NCBI GenBank assembly: GCA_016745035.1
Contig: JADGDE010000003.1
Location: forward strand, 218,615-282,614
Origin: Thiotrichales bacterium
GTDB taxonomy: Bacteria > Pseudomonadota > Gammaproteobacteria > Beggiatoales > Beggiatoaceae
Direction of reading: 5' to 3'
Length of the DNA stretch: 64,000 bases
Below are positions 38,966 through 47,402 of the stretch, one piece after another. The notes beneath the pieces are model-generated. The model saw only the letters and a program-made list of their open reading frames with translations. It was not told the DNA's origin and made no database searches. Every line of letters begins with the position of its first letter. Positions within the stretch are counted from its first letter, which is position 1. Position numbers and translations under genes: made by a program.

Positions 38966-39301
38966 TTAGCTGTCGGAATGTTCATCCTCAGCATTGGGAT
39001 TATAATTGGCATCATTAGGATTTAAGAAGATAAACACCTGTTCCTCGCCTTCTTCGGTGTCGGCAAAATCCAAAATCGTGCCCATCAGCATGGGTTTGTG
39101 AATCGGGGCGATAATGATTTCAACGCCTTCAGATTCAATAATAAAATCCTCCGGGCCTTTAGCATCAAAGCCCATGCCGTAGCTTAACGAGCCATCGTCA
39201 TTTTTTTTTGCCGCTACCCTCAGTGCCATCGACTCTTCGATATTGCCCTCAGCAATCGAGCGGCGAATTTGTTCGGCGGCTTTTTCTGTAACTTTAAACA
39301 T
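38966..39301 (-). CDS. A-type (HesB/IscA-like) protein lacking cysteines
   Basis: A 111-residue protein with the HesB/IscA fold pattern: [14 protein letters not shown], then [21 protein letters not shown], then [19 protein letters not shown]. It has no cysteine at all, so it cannot hold an Fe-S cluster like IscA. Two known precedents are the N-terminal domain of NfuA and DsrR of the sulfur-oxidation dsr clusters; length and sequence pattern look DsrR-like. No other dsr gene is in the window. It sits between holB and msrP with gaps of 18 and 20 bp, probably in one operon. Confidence 0.85.
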   Translation of the reverse strand: MFKVTEKAAEQIRRSIAEGNIEESMALRVAAKKNDDGSLSYGMGFDAKGPEDFIIESEGVEIIIAPIHKPMLMGTILDFADTEEGEEQVFIFLNPNDANYNPNAEDEHSDS

Positions 39302-39319
39302 AAACGGATTCCGTGCCCT

Positions 39320-40333
39320 TTATTCAGCGGTTAATTGATACCAAGTTAAATTGACTTGTTCTAGCAAACTTTGTGGTCTTATAGCGCTATTGCTTTGGAT
39401 TTGATGATAATAAATCAAGTGCTTATCCAAAAATTTAAACAATTGTTGCCCTTTGTGCGCTAATGAAGGTGCAAGTTGTTGTAAAATTGGGGCTTGATCG
39501 CGGTTATTTAAAGCACCTTGCCCAATATAAAACCGAATCGCATCCATCAGCCATTGTAGCGACCAATAAAAAACATGGGGAATTTGCGCCTCATCTTTTA
39601 GCCATGCGCTACTTTGGGCAATGGGATCCACCCGCTGAGCGATTAAGGCGGCAATACCCTCAAACACCTGCGAGCGCACCGACCAATTTTGCCAATGGTC
39701 TAAAGCCAACAAGGGTGCGTTTGCACTTAAACCGAGTAAAAAGGCAGCATCCGCATCGGCAGCTAAGCGCTGTTGTAACCAGGCTTGACTTAATTCTGGC
39801 GTTTCATTTTTAAATAGCAAGGTTTGGCAACGGCTTCTAATCGTCGGCAACAAGCGCGCAGGCTGATGATTGACCAAAATAAAACAGCAACTGCTCGGCG
39901 GTTCTTCTAATAATTTCAATAAGCTATTGGCAGTATGGCGATTCATCGCCTCAGCCGGATCTATCAAAATGACTTGATAGCCATGATAGCTTGGTGTTAG
40001 GCTCACAAGGTTTTGCAACGTACGGGTTGTCTCGATCCGAATTTGCTGGCTTTTACCCTCTCCATGCAGAGGATAATAATCAGGATGGTAGCCCGCTTGC
40101 CACAAATGGCAAGCTTGACAGGCTCCACACGCCAGCCCTGTATTCGGACAGGCATTCTGACACAAAAGACTCTGTGCTAATTGCTTGGCAAACAATGATT
40201 TGCCCATCCCTTGAGCGCCTTGTAATAACAAAGCGTGGGCGAGGCGTTGTTGTTGCCGCTGTTGTAAAATTTGTCGCCACAATGGCTGGTGCCAAGGCAA
40301 AGTCTCATTTTGAGGCAAGTCAGTTTTGTGCAT
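39320..40333 (-). CDS. holB: DNA polymerase III subunit delta'
   Basis: A 337-residue clamp-loader subunit. The AAA+ domain has LLQGAQGMGKSLFAKQLAQ near residue 18, four zinc-site Cys in CPNTGLACGACQAC near 45, and LLKLLEEPPSSCCF with the SRC motif (TIRSRCQTL) further on. The ATG at 40333 fits the E. coli HolB N-terminus better than an upstream TTG at 40393. It heads the run holB-(IscA-like)-msrP-msrQ and is divergent from the DUF349 gene. Confidence 0.92.
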   Translation of the reverse strand: MHKTDLPQNETLPWHQPLWRQILQQRQQQRLAHALLLQGAQGMGKSLFAKQLAQSLLCQNACPNTGLACGACQACHLWQAGYHPDYYPLHGEGKSQQIRIETTRTLQNLVSLTPSYHGYQVILIDPAEAMNRHTANSLLKLLEEPPSSCCFILVNHQPARLLPTIRSRCQTLLFKNETPELSQAWLQQRLAADADAAFLLGLSANAPLLALDHWQNWSVRSQVFEGIAALIAQRVDPIAQSSAWLKDEAQIPHVFYWSLQWLMDAIRFYIGQGALNNRDQAPILQQLAPSLAHKGQQLFKFLDKHLIYYHQIQSNSAIRPQSLLEQVNLTWYQLTAE

Positions 40334-40414
40334 AGAAAGTGGGGGGCGGTTTTTGACCGCGTTGATAAATAGAGTTTGGCTGTCTGCAGTCAAGCCTGCG
40401 ATTATAATGTAAAC

Positions 40415-42946
40415 ATGGCGTTATTAAAACAATTGAAAATCGGTAAATGGCTGAAACCCGCTTGGCAACATCCCGATCCCCAAAAACGGATCAGCGCCTT
40501 GCAAGCCTTAACAGAGGACAATGCGGCAGAGATTCGTTATCAAGTCGCTTGTGAAGACACTGACGCTGAGGTTTGTGCTGCGGCGATTGCCTTACTCACC
40601 GACTTAGAGCAATTACAGCAGCTTTGTACACAGGCAAACAAACAAACCGCTGCCAGCCATCGCTTAGCTATTTTGATTCAAACGGCTGACAATGGTATCA
40701 GCAATGCGGATAAAATTGCCTTTGTGCGTCGCGCTCCTGAAACGATGGATATTGCCGCTATCTTGCCCGCGGTTGCCGAAGAATCTTTACGTGCCGCTTT
40801 GCTGGGTTTTATCGACGTGGACAGCCAACTTTGCCAATGTTTAGCAGTTGAAGATGCCAGCGCCAAAATTCGTTATCAAGCCGCTGAGCTGCTCAAAGAT
40901 GAAGCCGCCTTGCAAGCAGTATTAAATGCCAGCCGTAAACGCGATAAACAAGTCTATCGCCGGGTGAAAGAAAAGCTTGATGTAATTGAAGCCGAACGCC
41001 AACGCCCGATTAAAATCCGCGCTGAGCGCGATAAAATTTGTCGCCGTCTCGGGCACTTATTACAAGCCAATGATTGGCAACATGCCGAAGTCGAACTGAA
41101 GCAACTGAACGAACATTGGCAAGCGGAACAATTGCGCACCGATGAAATCACAGCTGATGACCAGAGCCTTGATTCACAATATGAAAACCGTCTCGCACAA
41201 TGCCATGCGGCTATTCAAGGTTATCAAGAACACAAACAGCTCGAAGAGAAAAAACAAGCTTTATATGCGCAACTAGAAAGCCACTGGAAAGCCTTGCAAG
41301 CCGAATCTACGGTCTTGGATGAAGAACAAGGACAGCAATACCAACAGCATGGGCAAGAAATTGAAAACCAATGGCTGGCGTTGCCGAGTTTGCAAGCCTC
41401 AAAATACCAGAGCAATGAGCTGGAAGAGCGTTATCAACAACTGAATAAAACCTATCGCCAAACCATTCAAAATCAACGCCACCAGCAACAAATTTATCAA
41501 GCGCTGCAAACACTAAGCACACAAGCTGAAGGTTATTTGAATCAAAAACAACCCGTGCGTGCGCGTGATGTGCAACAACTGGAAAAAGCCTGGCAAGCAC
41601 TGGAACATTTTCCCCATCCTATCAGCGCCTTATTTAATCTTCAGCAACACTTCCAGCACCAACGGCAGCAGCTAGAAGCGCGCTTAGAAGAGCAGAAAAA
41701 ACACCATAAACAATACCGTAACCAGCTCAAAACTCACTTGAGTACCTTGAGCGAAAAACTCGAACAAGGCGAGCTACAACATGCCAAAAATGCCGCCGCC
41801 GAAGTCGATAAACTTATCGCCTTGTTGCCGCATGGCGATAAAACCGCGAAAAAAGCCAAACACGATTTGCAACAACAACGGGCGAAAATCCGTCAACTCA
41901 GCGGCTGGCAACGCTGGGGCAATAACCGTGAGCGTGAAACCTTGTGCGAAGAAATGGAAGCGTTGGCAAAAATCACCGATGCTGATTGGTCAGATGTGGC
42001 AAAACGCATCCGCACCGCACAAGCCGAGTGGAAAAAACTGCAAAAAAGTGATCATGGCAATCAACTCTGGCAACGCTTTAATGCCGCTTGCCAAAAAGCC
42101 TATGCCCCTTGTGATAATTATTTTAAACAGCAAGCAGGCGAGCGCAACGCCCACCAGCAACAGCGCGAGGAAATCACAAAAACGCTGATCGACTTGTTTG
42201 AGAACACGCCTTGGGAACATAACAAAGATGTGAACTGGCATCAGTTATATAAACAGGTGCAACAACACAAACGCACTTGGCATAAAATCGGTGTGGTCAA
42301 TCACAAGCAAAAACGCCGTTTACATAACGAACTGCAAACGGCTTTAGAACCCTGGGATCAGCGTTTTGAACAAGAGCGCAAACGCAATTTACGCTTGCGC
42401 GAGCAATTGATTGAAAAAGCTGAAAGCTTGGTGGCAAAAGCCGATGATGACAACAGCCATCATAAGGATATTCAAAACGCTATCCGTGCCTTGCAAAAAG
42501 ACTGGCATATCACCGTGCCCGGTCGCCGGGCGGAAGAAAAAGCCCTATGGGAACGCTTCTCGGGGGCGTGTGATAGTTATTTCAAAAAACGTCGCGCTGA
42601 GCAGCAAAGTTTCAAACAAAACTTACAAGAAAACCTCAAAGCCAAAACCGCCTTGTGTGAGCAATTAGAAAGTTTGTTAAGCAATGAAGTCACCGAGCAA
42701 AAACTCGATAGCATTCAAGCCGAGTGGTTTAGTATTGGCGCAGTGCCCAAGCAAGCAAAAGCGGGGCTGGAAAAACGCTATCACCGTTTGTTTGAACAAT
42801 TGCGCAGCCATCAAGTCTATGAACCGACAGATGCTGAGAACACCGCAGCGGATCTCAAATCGGATCAATGGATGGGCTTGGATGCTTTACGTAATAAAGA
42901 CCTACGTGAGCAGTTTTTGGGTAAAAAAACTGGCTCTAAAGATTAA
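40415..42946 (+). CDS. DUF349-domain coiled-coil protein
   Basis: An 843-residue cytoplasmic protein, very rich in Gln, Lys, Glu and Ala. Repeated DUF349 modules recur from about residue 190 on; landmarks are WQRFNAACQKAYAPCDNYF and WERFSGACDSYFKKRRAEQ, each followed by long helices. The N-terminal 170 residues look HEAT-like. The function is not known. I chose the ATG at 40415 (MALLKQLK). No ribosome-binding site is visible, and a TATAAT at 40403-40408 lies 6 bp before it, so a leaderless transcript is possible. Confidence 0.85.
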   Translation: MALLKQLKIGKWLKPAWQHPDPQKRISALQALTEDNAAEIRYQVACEDTDAEVCAAAIALLTDLEQLQQLCTQANKQTAASHRLAILIQTADNGISNADKIAFVRRAPETMDIAAILPAVAEESLRAALLGFIDVDSQLCQCLAVEDASAKIRYQAAELLKDEAALQAVLNASRKRDKQVYRRVKEKLDVIEAERQRPIKIRAERDKICRRLGHLLQANDWQHAEVELKQLNEHWQAEQLRTDEITADDQSLDSQYENRLAQCHAAIQGYQEHKQLEEKKQALYAQLESHWKALQAESTVLDEEQGQQYQQHGQEIENQWLALPSLQASKYQSNELEERYQQLNKTYRQTIQNQRHQQQIYQALQTLSTQAEGYLNQKQPVRARDVQQLEKAWQALEHFPHPISALFNLQQHFQHQRQQLEARLEEQKKHHKQYRNQLKTHLSTLSEKLEQGELQHAKNAAAEVDKLIALLPHGDKTAKKAKHDLQQQRAKIRQLSGWQRWGNNRERETLCEEMEALAKITDADWSDVAKRIRTAQAEWKKLQKSDHGNQLWQRFNAACQKAYAPCDNYFKQQAGERNAHQQQREEITKTLIDLFENTPWEHNKDVNWHQLYKQVQQHKRTWHKIGVVNHKQKRRLHNELQTALEPWDQRFEQERKRNLRLREQLIEKAESLVAKADDDNSHHKDIQNAIRALQKDWHITVPGRRAEEKALWERFSGACDSYFKKRRAEQQSFKQNLQENLKAKTALCEQLESLLSNEVTEQKLDSIQAEWFSIGAVPKQAKAGLEKRYHRLFEQLRSHQVYEPTDAENTAADLKSDQWMGLDALRNKDLREQFLGKKTGSKD

Positions 42947-43396
42947 ACCCCGTATGTCCCCTGACGGGGACAATGAAATTAAAACCAAGCTCAAACCCCA
43001 AACACTTACTGCAAACTCCCGCTTGATTTCATAGCCAAAGTGCGTATCACTCAAACCTGCACCACCTCCCTATCTGTACTGTGGTAGCCTACTTTTCTCA
43101 GCTAAGTCCGAAATAATCCCTGTCATATAGTACATTTTATTAGACAAGACATTTTCAAAATAGCTCTCCATCACGCAAGCATATGAGTGGGATGCGGAAA
43201 CCAATATGATAGAGCCGTTTATGGTGAGGTTTTTGAGAATTTATCGGTATATTTGAACATGACATCTATTAACAAAGTTATCAAAAGACATATAATAGTC
43301 TTTTTATTTGTATAATTATGTACAAAATAATATAATAAAACTTTTACCTTAAGCACTTAATACAAATAAACATCACATAAATGAAAAGGAAAACAT
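42947..43396. other. 450-bp intergenic region
   Basis: A hairpin GTCCCC-TGAC-GGGGAC lies at 42956-42971, just after the DUF349 stop, but no T run follows it. The remainder grows AT-rich toward 43396 and probably holds the promoter of the next gene. No other feature seen. Confidence 0.55.
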
Positions 43397-44431
43397 ATGA
43401 ATAGTTATTCATATTTAATTAACTTTATTGGTATATTATTACTTAGCTTTAATATTAATACATATGCATATCAATCTACTTATGATCTGATTCAATGGGA
43501 ACAACGCGGCGATGATAAAAAATATTGTATAGATATAACCGATGAAAACTTTAATATTTACCCTGGATTACAAGCGGTTGCTTGTGGGGATGATATGTAT
43601 GAATTTTCACCGCGTTATTATGTCCAATACGTACTTAAAGGTTCTCTTCCTGAAGGAACGACTTTTTTTTGGCGTGTTTGGTCTCAAAATGGTTATGGTG
43701 GTAATGGTTTTGAAGGAAAAGTGACTGTTGGTTCTGACTGTGGTTCAGCATATCGTTCAGATTCAGAAAAAGTCCAATGGGGATGTCGTTTTCAAGATAA
43801 TTATTATTGTATAGATCTATTTGATAACAACTGGAATCCAGTCAAAAAACCTTTTTTATGTGGTGATAATCTACATGCTTTTGATACAACAGATTTAAAC
43901 CAGTTGAATTTATCTGATGGTCTATATCATTGGAAAGTTTGGTCTGAACGTGCTTACGCTTATGATACTAAGCCGCAACGTTTTTTTGAAGGAAGTTTTC
44001 AATATGCTACTCAAGCCGAACAAACTGAATCAGCACCTATTCCTGCTTGTGAAAATATTGCAGGTTCAAGAAACCTAGAAGAAACCACTACAATAAGAGA
44101 ATGTTTGGGCACTTATTGTAATACGACAACAGGAAAAATAACCAATACCTTAAATATCAAACAAAATGGTTGTCATGTTTGGTATGATTTTTATGTCAAT
44201 GGTTTAAGGTTTGAACGTCAGGGAACAGTTGATAAAAATAAAGTCCGTTTTTCAGGTAAAGCATTCGAGTCACAAGGATTAAATACTTGTTCAATAGATA
44301 AAAATTCAATTACTGCTGAGGGCGTGGTTGTAAACAATAAATTAAACTTATCTTCTAAGTTAATTGTTACAGCAATGTGTGATTCTACTTTTTATTCTAT
44401 GACAGGTAATTCTAGTCTCATTGAAAAATAA
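43397..44431 (+). CDS. Secreted protein with two tandem related domains, AT-rich
   Basis: A 344-residue protein that I do not recognise. It has a signal peptide (LINFIGILLLSFNINTYA). Two related units follow at about 28-115 and 122-205. Each has a WxxRxxDxxYCIDxxDxNxNx-like block (QRGDDKKYCIDITDENFN and RFQDNYYCIDLFDNNWNP) and a later W(R/K)VWS. The C-terminal third is different and has several Cys. Codon and base use are far more AT-rich than in the DUF349 gene upstream, suggesting acquisition. Probably periplasmic or extracellular. Confidence 0.72.
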   Translation: MNSYSYLINFIGILLLSFNINTYAYQSTYDLIQWEQRGDDKKYCIDITDENFNIYPGLQAVACGDDMYEFSPRYYVQYVLKGSLPEGTTFFWRVWSQNGYGGNGFEGKVTVGSDCGSAYRSDSEKVQWGCRFQDNYYCIDLFDNNWNPVKKPFLCGDNLHAFDTTDLNQLNLSDGLYHWKVWSERAYAYDTKPQRFFEGSFQYATQAEQTESAPIPACENIAGSRNLEETTTIRECLGTYCNTTTGKITNTLNIKQNGCHVWYDFYVNGLRFERQGTVDKNKVRFSGKAFESQGLNTCSIDKNSITAEGVVVNNKLNLSSKLIVTAMCDSTFYSMTGNSSLIEK

Positions 44432-44755
44432 TGATGGTATTTGTCCTTGTTATCTGTTTTATACTGGATTTTATCCAAAAAATAGGTAATAAGGACATGA
44501 AAATAAAAGAAAAAACACCCCCCTCTAAAATAAAGTATCCATATCAACAAAATTGAAAACCTCAATTACTTAAAGAAATAAAGTATTAAAATGGCTTATT
44601 TTCCAGATTTAAGACAAAATAATCTATAGATAGAAAAGTAATTGGATTTTTAGCTATTGTGAAATTTCTTGGTTTCACTTTTGCTGGTACGGTGCTTTAA
44701 GGCTTTTGTGAGACTGAATAAGGTCTGAAATATTATGGAGGTCTGCAAAATATTT
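44432..44755. other. 324-bp intergenic region with a long imperfect hairpin
   Basis: TGTCCTTGTTA (44442-44452) pairs with TAATAAGGACA (44487-44497) around a small TGGATTTTATCCA hairpin. It lies just after the secreted-protein stop and may end its transcript. No gene is visible in the rest. Confidence 0.5.
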
Positions 44756-45214
44756 CTATGAAGATGGGTAAACTTTGTAAGGAGTATGCAATCTTTGATA
44801 AGCAGAGTAGATATAGATTGCAGAGAAAGTGGAATAAAATAGCATAGCTGCCATGAATTGCCATATAAGGGATAAGCCTAAGAAAACAGCCAATACTAAT
44901 GAAGTTAGAAACAACATATTAAACCGCGATAGTTTTTTATTTTTATGCTCATGAAATTTTTTGTTTTTTATATTTAAAAATATTTCAGGGTGTAAAAAAA
45001 CTATAAACCAGATATGCACACTCATCAGATAATCATGAGTGCTTGGATAAATACCCAATAACCATATTAATGGGGGAACTATCATCAAAAAGCATATCGT
45101 ACAACTATAGATTAACCATGATATATGTCGGTTTCTGTCAACAAAATTATAAATGATGCTATAAAAAAATATCCATAAAAATAATATAATAGCTGATATC
45201 TCTAATACAAACAT
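44756..45214 (-). CDS. Hypothetical polytopic membrane protein
   Basis: A 152-residue, AT-rich protein with about four hydrophobic helices (residues 3-25, 33-55, 60-78 and 98-135) and a Lys-rich cytoplasmic loop near 82-95. I see no known domain. It stands between an AT-rich secreted-protein gene and a trypco1-like gene in accessory DNA. Confidence 0.6.
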   Translation of the reverse strand: MFVLEISAIILFLWIFFYSIIYNFVDRNRHISWLIYSCTICFLMIVPPLIWLLGIYPSTHDYLMSVHIWFIVFLHPEIFLNIKNKKFHEHKNKKLSRFNMLFLTSLVLAVFLGLSLIWQFMAAMLFYSTFSAIYIYSAYQRLHTPYKVYPSS

Positions 45215-45460
45215 AGTGGTTTTTAATCTTAATTAATAAACTATCTACACAACCCGTAGCTGTATAAGCGAAGCACCATGCACCACAAATCCAAATATAT
45301 CTCCATTTTTTTCAAACAGCAGGCGTTTCAGGTGGAAAATGGGCGTGTTATTTCTTTATTTCTAGGGTTTGACTTTCCTATAACAGAGAAGATTGGATAG
45401 AATCAAACATAGGCAATCTCATTTAACTTCTGTTCCAAGCATTAACATAGGCATCCCAAC

Positions 45461-45763
45461 ATGACAGACACCATTCCCGTGGTCGTAGCGACTGACACAA
45501 GTAGCCCACAAACGCTGGGCTTAGGCAGTTCTGTACAAGAACGCATCGAAAAAATCGACGCAGAGGTCTTGCGTCAGTCCATAGGCAAACTGACGGGACA
45601 ACTGAACAGCTTATTTGAAGATGTTCAAAACGTGGGGAACTTTGAACTCAACAGTGTACAAATTTCGCTGGAAATTAGCGCCGAAGGCGGTGTTGCCTTA
45701 ATTGGTAGCGCCAAAGCTGGTGCAAAAGGCGCATTGAGTTTGACCTTTAGCCCCAAATCCTAA
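45461..45763 (+). CDS. Trypco1-like (trypsin-co-occurring, CU044_2847-type) protein
   Basis: A 100-residue protein. Its helical middle (IDAEVLRQSIGKLTGQLNSLF) and beta C-terminus (QISLEISAEGGVALIGSAKAGAKG) match the pattern of trypsin-co-occurring domain 1. Such domains occur with trypsin or caspase-like peptidases, MoxR and STAND NTPases in predicted conflict systems. No peptidase adjoins it here. A MoxR gene of the right type lies 6.6 kb downstream and is broken. The family call is from pattern memory, and the function is unproven. Confidence 0.6.
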   Translation: MTDTIPVVVATDTSSPQTLGLGSSVQERIEKIDAEVLRQSIGKLTGQLNSLFEDVQNVGNFELNSVQISLEISAEGGVALIGSAKAGAKGALSLTFSPKS

Positions 45764-45783
45764 CAGCTCGCTCAGGCTTAAAC

Positions 45784-45987
45784 ATGGCCTCGCCATTTCC
45801 CCTACACCCCTTCCTCCTCAGCCTGCAAGCTGAGGATAAACCACTTCCTACCCTGCATCACACTTGGATGTCCCTAGCACTATTCGGCGGTTTTTGGGGT
45901 AAATCAAACCCTATTCCACTGCAATATACTCGTTCCCAAGCTTTGGCTTGGGAATGCAGATTGCGTCGCTCTGGCGGCGTGGGGTGA
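45784..45987 (+). CDS. Doubtful 67-residue ORF ending in a repeat
   Basis: It begins at an ATG 20 bp after the trypco1-like stop. The first 48 residues resemble nothing I know. The last 19 or so are translated from the family-4 repeat. It could be the remnant of a truncated partner gene or not a gene at all. Confidence 0.25.
   Translation: MASPFPLHPFLLSLQAEDKPLPTLHHTWMSLALFGGFWGKSNPIPLQYTRSQALAWECRLRRSGGVG
45928..45983. repeat. REP-like repeat, family 4, copy 1
   Basis: Hairpin CGTTCCCAAGC-TTTG-GCTTGGGAATG at 45931-45956, followed by a second short hairpin GTCGCTCTGGCGGCG. It is inverted relative to the copies at 46981 and 56283. Confidence 0.85.
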
Positions 45988-46812
45988 TTATGTTGGCGGG
46001 TTGCCGAAGGCGGATGGGGCGTAGAGGGTTTTTTGTTCTTCTGGATGGTTTATAGCTTCATCTGGAAGCGCTTTTAATAAACTATATTTTTCAACCAAAG
46101 GTTTGAATTTTTCATAGCCCATGTCACTTAAGCAGTTATAAAATAGCAAGAGTAACTCATAATCAGAAAGTTGTGCTCTTAATAAATTTGTATAGGTTTT
46201 TTTATCATCTACATTACTTCCATCAATAAATTTTATTATATTGTATAAGTTTCTAAAATATATCCCAAATTGATTTTTATAATTATCATAAATATGATTT
46301 AAATACATATTATTTATATAGAGTCTACTTATTTTTTCTGGTTTTCTTGTGGACAACTTTTTTTTGAAAAAGTCGTGCAAATGTTTAAAGGCATCATATT
46401 TATTATATTTTTGACTTGGTAAATTAATATTTGAAATAGAAATATTTTTAACTATTTCACTATGAAGAGATAACATTTGAAAAAATGTATTTTCAAACTG
46501 TTGTTTTTTCATGGTTTCATTTTGTATTTTTAATTCCTCTTTTTGCCCAGATAACTCTTCTCTTGTCAGTGATAACTCCTCTCTTTGCAATGCCAATTCA
46601 TCTTTTTGCATAATGATAGTGATAATTAAGCCAGCAAAAGCAAGTCCTGAAAATAAAGAGGTTAAAACACCAAAGCTATCTCCAAATACCCCCGATTTAT
46701 TGATAGACCATTCTGAAATAGGCCATGTGATAAATAGAAGTAATCCGGCATATATTATTACGATGGATAATACGCCACCAATTAAAAGAAAACTTAGTTT
46801 GCTAATTTTCAT
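45988..46812 (-). CDS. Putative phage abortive-infection protein (putAbiC-like)
   Basis: A 274-residue protein with two N-terminal membrane helices (residues 8-30 and 45-66) joined by a loop containing GVFGDSFGVLTSLFSGLAFAG. A repeated coiled coil follows (LQREELSLTREELSGQKEEL, about 72-95), then QFENTFFQMLSLHSEIV and a helical C-terminal domain. This order matches the putative phage abortive infection family, two-helix membrane proteins proposed to stop phage growth. AAGGA precedes the ATG. It sits beside a phage-type repressor on the same strand, probably as accessory cargo. Confidence 0.8.
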   Translation of the reverse strand: MKISKLSFLLIGGVLSIVIIYAGLLLFITWPISEWSINKSGVFGDSFGVLTSLFSGLAFAGLIITIIMQKDELALQREELSLTREELSGQKEELKIQNETMKKQQFENTFFQMLSLHSEIVKNISISNINLPSQKYNKYDAFKHLHDFFKKKLSTRKPEKISRLYINNMYLNHIYDNYKNQFGIYFRNLYNIIKFIDGSNVDDKKTYTNLLRAQLSDYELLLLFYNCLSDMGYEKFKPLVEKYSLLKALPDEAINHPEEQKTLYAPSAFGNPPT

Positions 46813-46844
46813 ATTTCATCCTTAAATATTTAATAAGTATAAAT

Positions 46845-47300
46845 TTATTTATCAATAAAATTAAATTCTGGAAAAGTCCTTTTCATTTGCTCTAAGAACC
46901 AAATCCGCTCATACACACTTGCATTTTCCCACCATGTTTCTAGCCAATCAATTAATGGTTGCAATTGTGGCTCTTCAATCTCGCGCCGCTGGAGCGACGT
47001 GGTAGGCATTCCCAAGCTGGAGCTTGGGAACGAGTTCGGTTTTTCGTAGGGTGCGTTAGCGGAGCGTAACGCACCGTTCTCTCCTCTATACATTTCACCT
47101 TCACCAGCTATAAGCCAATCTAAACTCACTTGTCTACTATTTGCAGTTTCAAGACAATGTTTAAATGGAATTGAATCCCTATTACGCCACGCACTAATAG
47201 TTTTCTTACTGACACTAAGCTTTTCACCTAATGAAATATCATCTTCAACCTCATATATCTGCATGAGTCTTTCAATGACTCGGTCTGCATTATTGTCCAT
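46845..47300 (-). CDS. CI-like phage repressor with repeat-derived linker
   Basis: A 151-residue protein. The N-terminal helix-turn-helix (RVIERLMQIYEVEDDISLGE, then SKKTISAWRNRDSIP and WLIAGEGEMYRG) is typical of the bacteriophage CI repressor domain. Residues of about 71-105 are translated from two REP-like repeats, and a short helical C-terminus follows. No LexA-like peptidase domain is seen, so RecA-driven self-cleavage is unlikely. It faces a Ner-like gene across two palindromic operators and should control both promoters. GAGGG lies 7 nt before the ATG at 47300. Confidence 0.82.
   Translation of the reverse strand: MDNNADRVIERLMQIYEVEDDISLGEKLSVSKKTISAWRNRDSIPFKHCLETANSRQVSLDWLIAGEGEMYRGENGALRSANAPYEKPNSFPSSSLGMPTTSLQRREIEEPQLQPLIDWLETWWENASVYERIWFLEQMKRTFPEFNFIDK
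46981..47034. repeat. REP-like repeat, family 4, copy 2, inside the repressor gene
   Basis: Hairpin CATTCCCAAGC-TGGA-GCTTGGGAACG at 47007-47033 with the upstream CGCCGCTGGAGCG partner. It lies within the coding sequence and keeps the frame. Confidence 0.88.
47046..47075. repeat. REP-like repeat, family 3 (GTGCGTTA type), copy 1
   Basis: GTAGGGTGCGTTA-GCGGAGCG-TAACGCACC forms a 9-bp hairpin stem. It directly adjoins the family-4 repeat within the repressor gene. Confidence 0.88.
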
Positions 47301-47313
47301 CACTTAGCCCTCA

Positions 47314-47330
47314 ATCTATTTTTTGTAGAT
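47314..47330. promoter_or_regulatory. Operator O1, proximal to the CI-like gene
   Basis: ATCTATTTTTTGTAGAT is an imperfect 17-bp palindrome with the same half-site (ATCTA/TGTAGAT) as O2. It lies 14 bp upstream of the repressor start, so binding there would autoregulate the repressor. Confidence 0.7.
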
Positions 47331-47337
47331 TTATGTA

Positions 47338-47366
47338 TTGACTATCTACATTTTGTAGATTAACAT
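47338..47366 (+). promoter_or_regulatory. Ner-side promoter with O2 in its spacer
   Basis: TTGACT (47338-47343) and TAACAT (47361-47366) are spaced by 17 bp. The spacer is exactly the perfect palindrome ATCTACATTTTGTAGAT (47344-47360). Repressor bound there would block RNA polymerase. O1 and O2 are 30 bp centre to centre, about three helical turns. Confidence 0.65.
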
Positions 47367-47402
47367 TAACTCAACTTTTTAACTCAATCTCAATTATAGA
47401 AC

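Noticed and set aside
41781..42188. 135-codon ORF in another frame within the DUF349 gene
   Set aside because: Its Lys/Pro/Asn-rich translation is a frame shadow of the repetitive, Gln- and Lys-rich DUF349 coding sequence.
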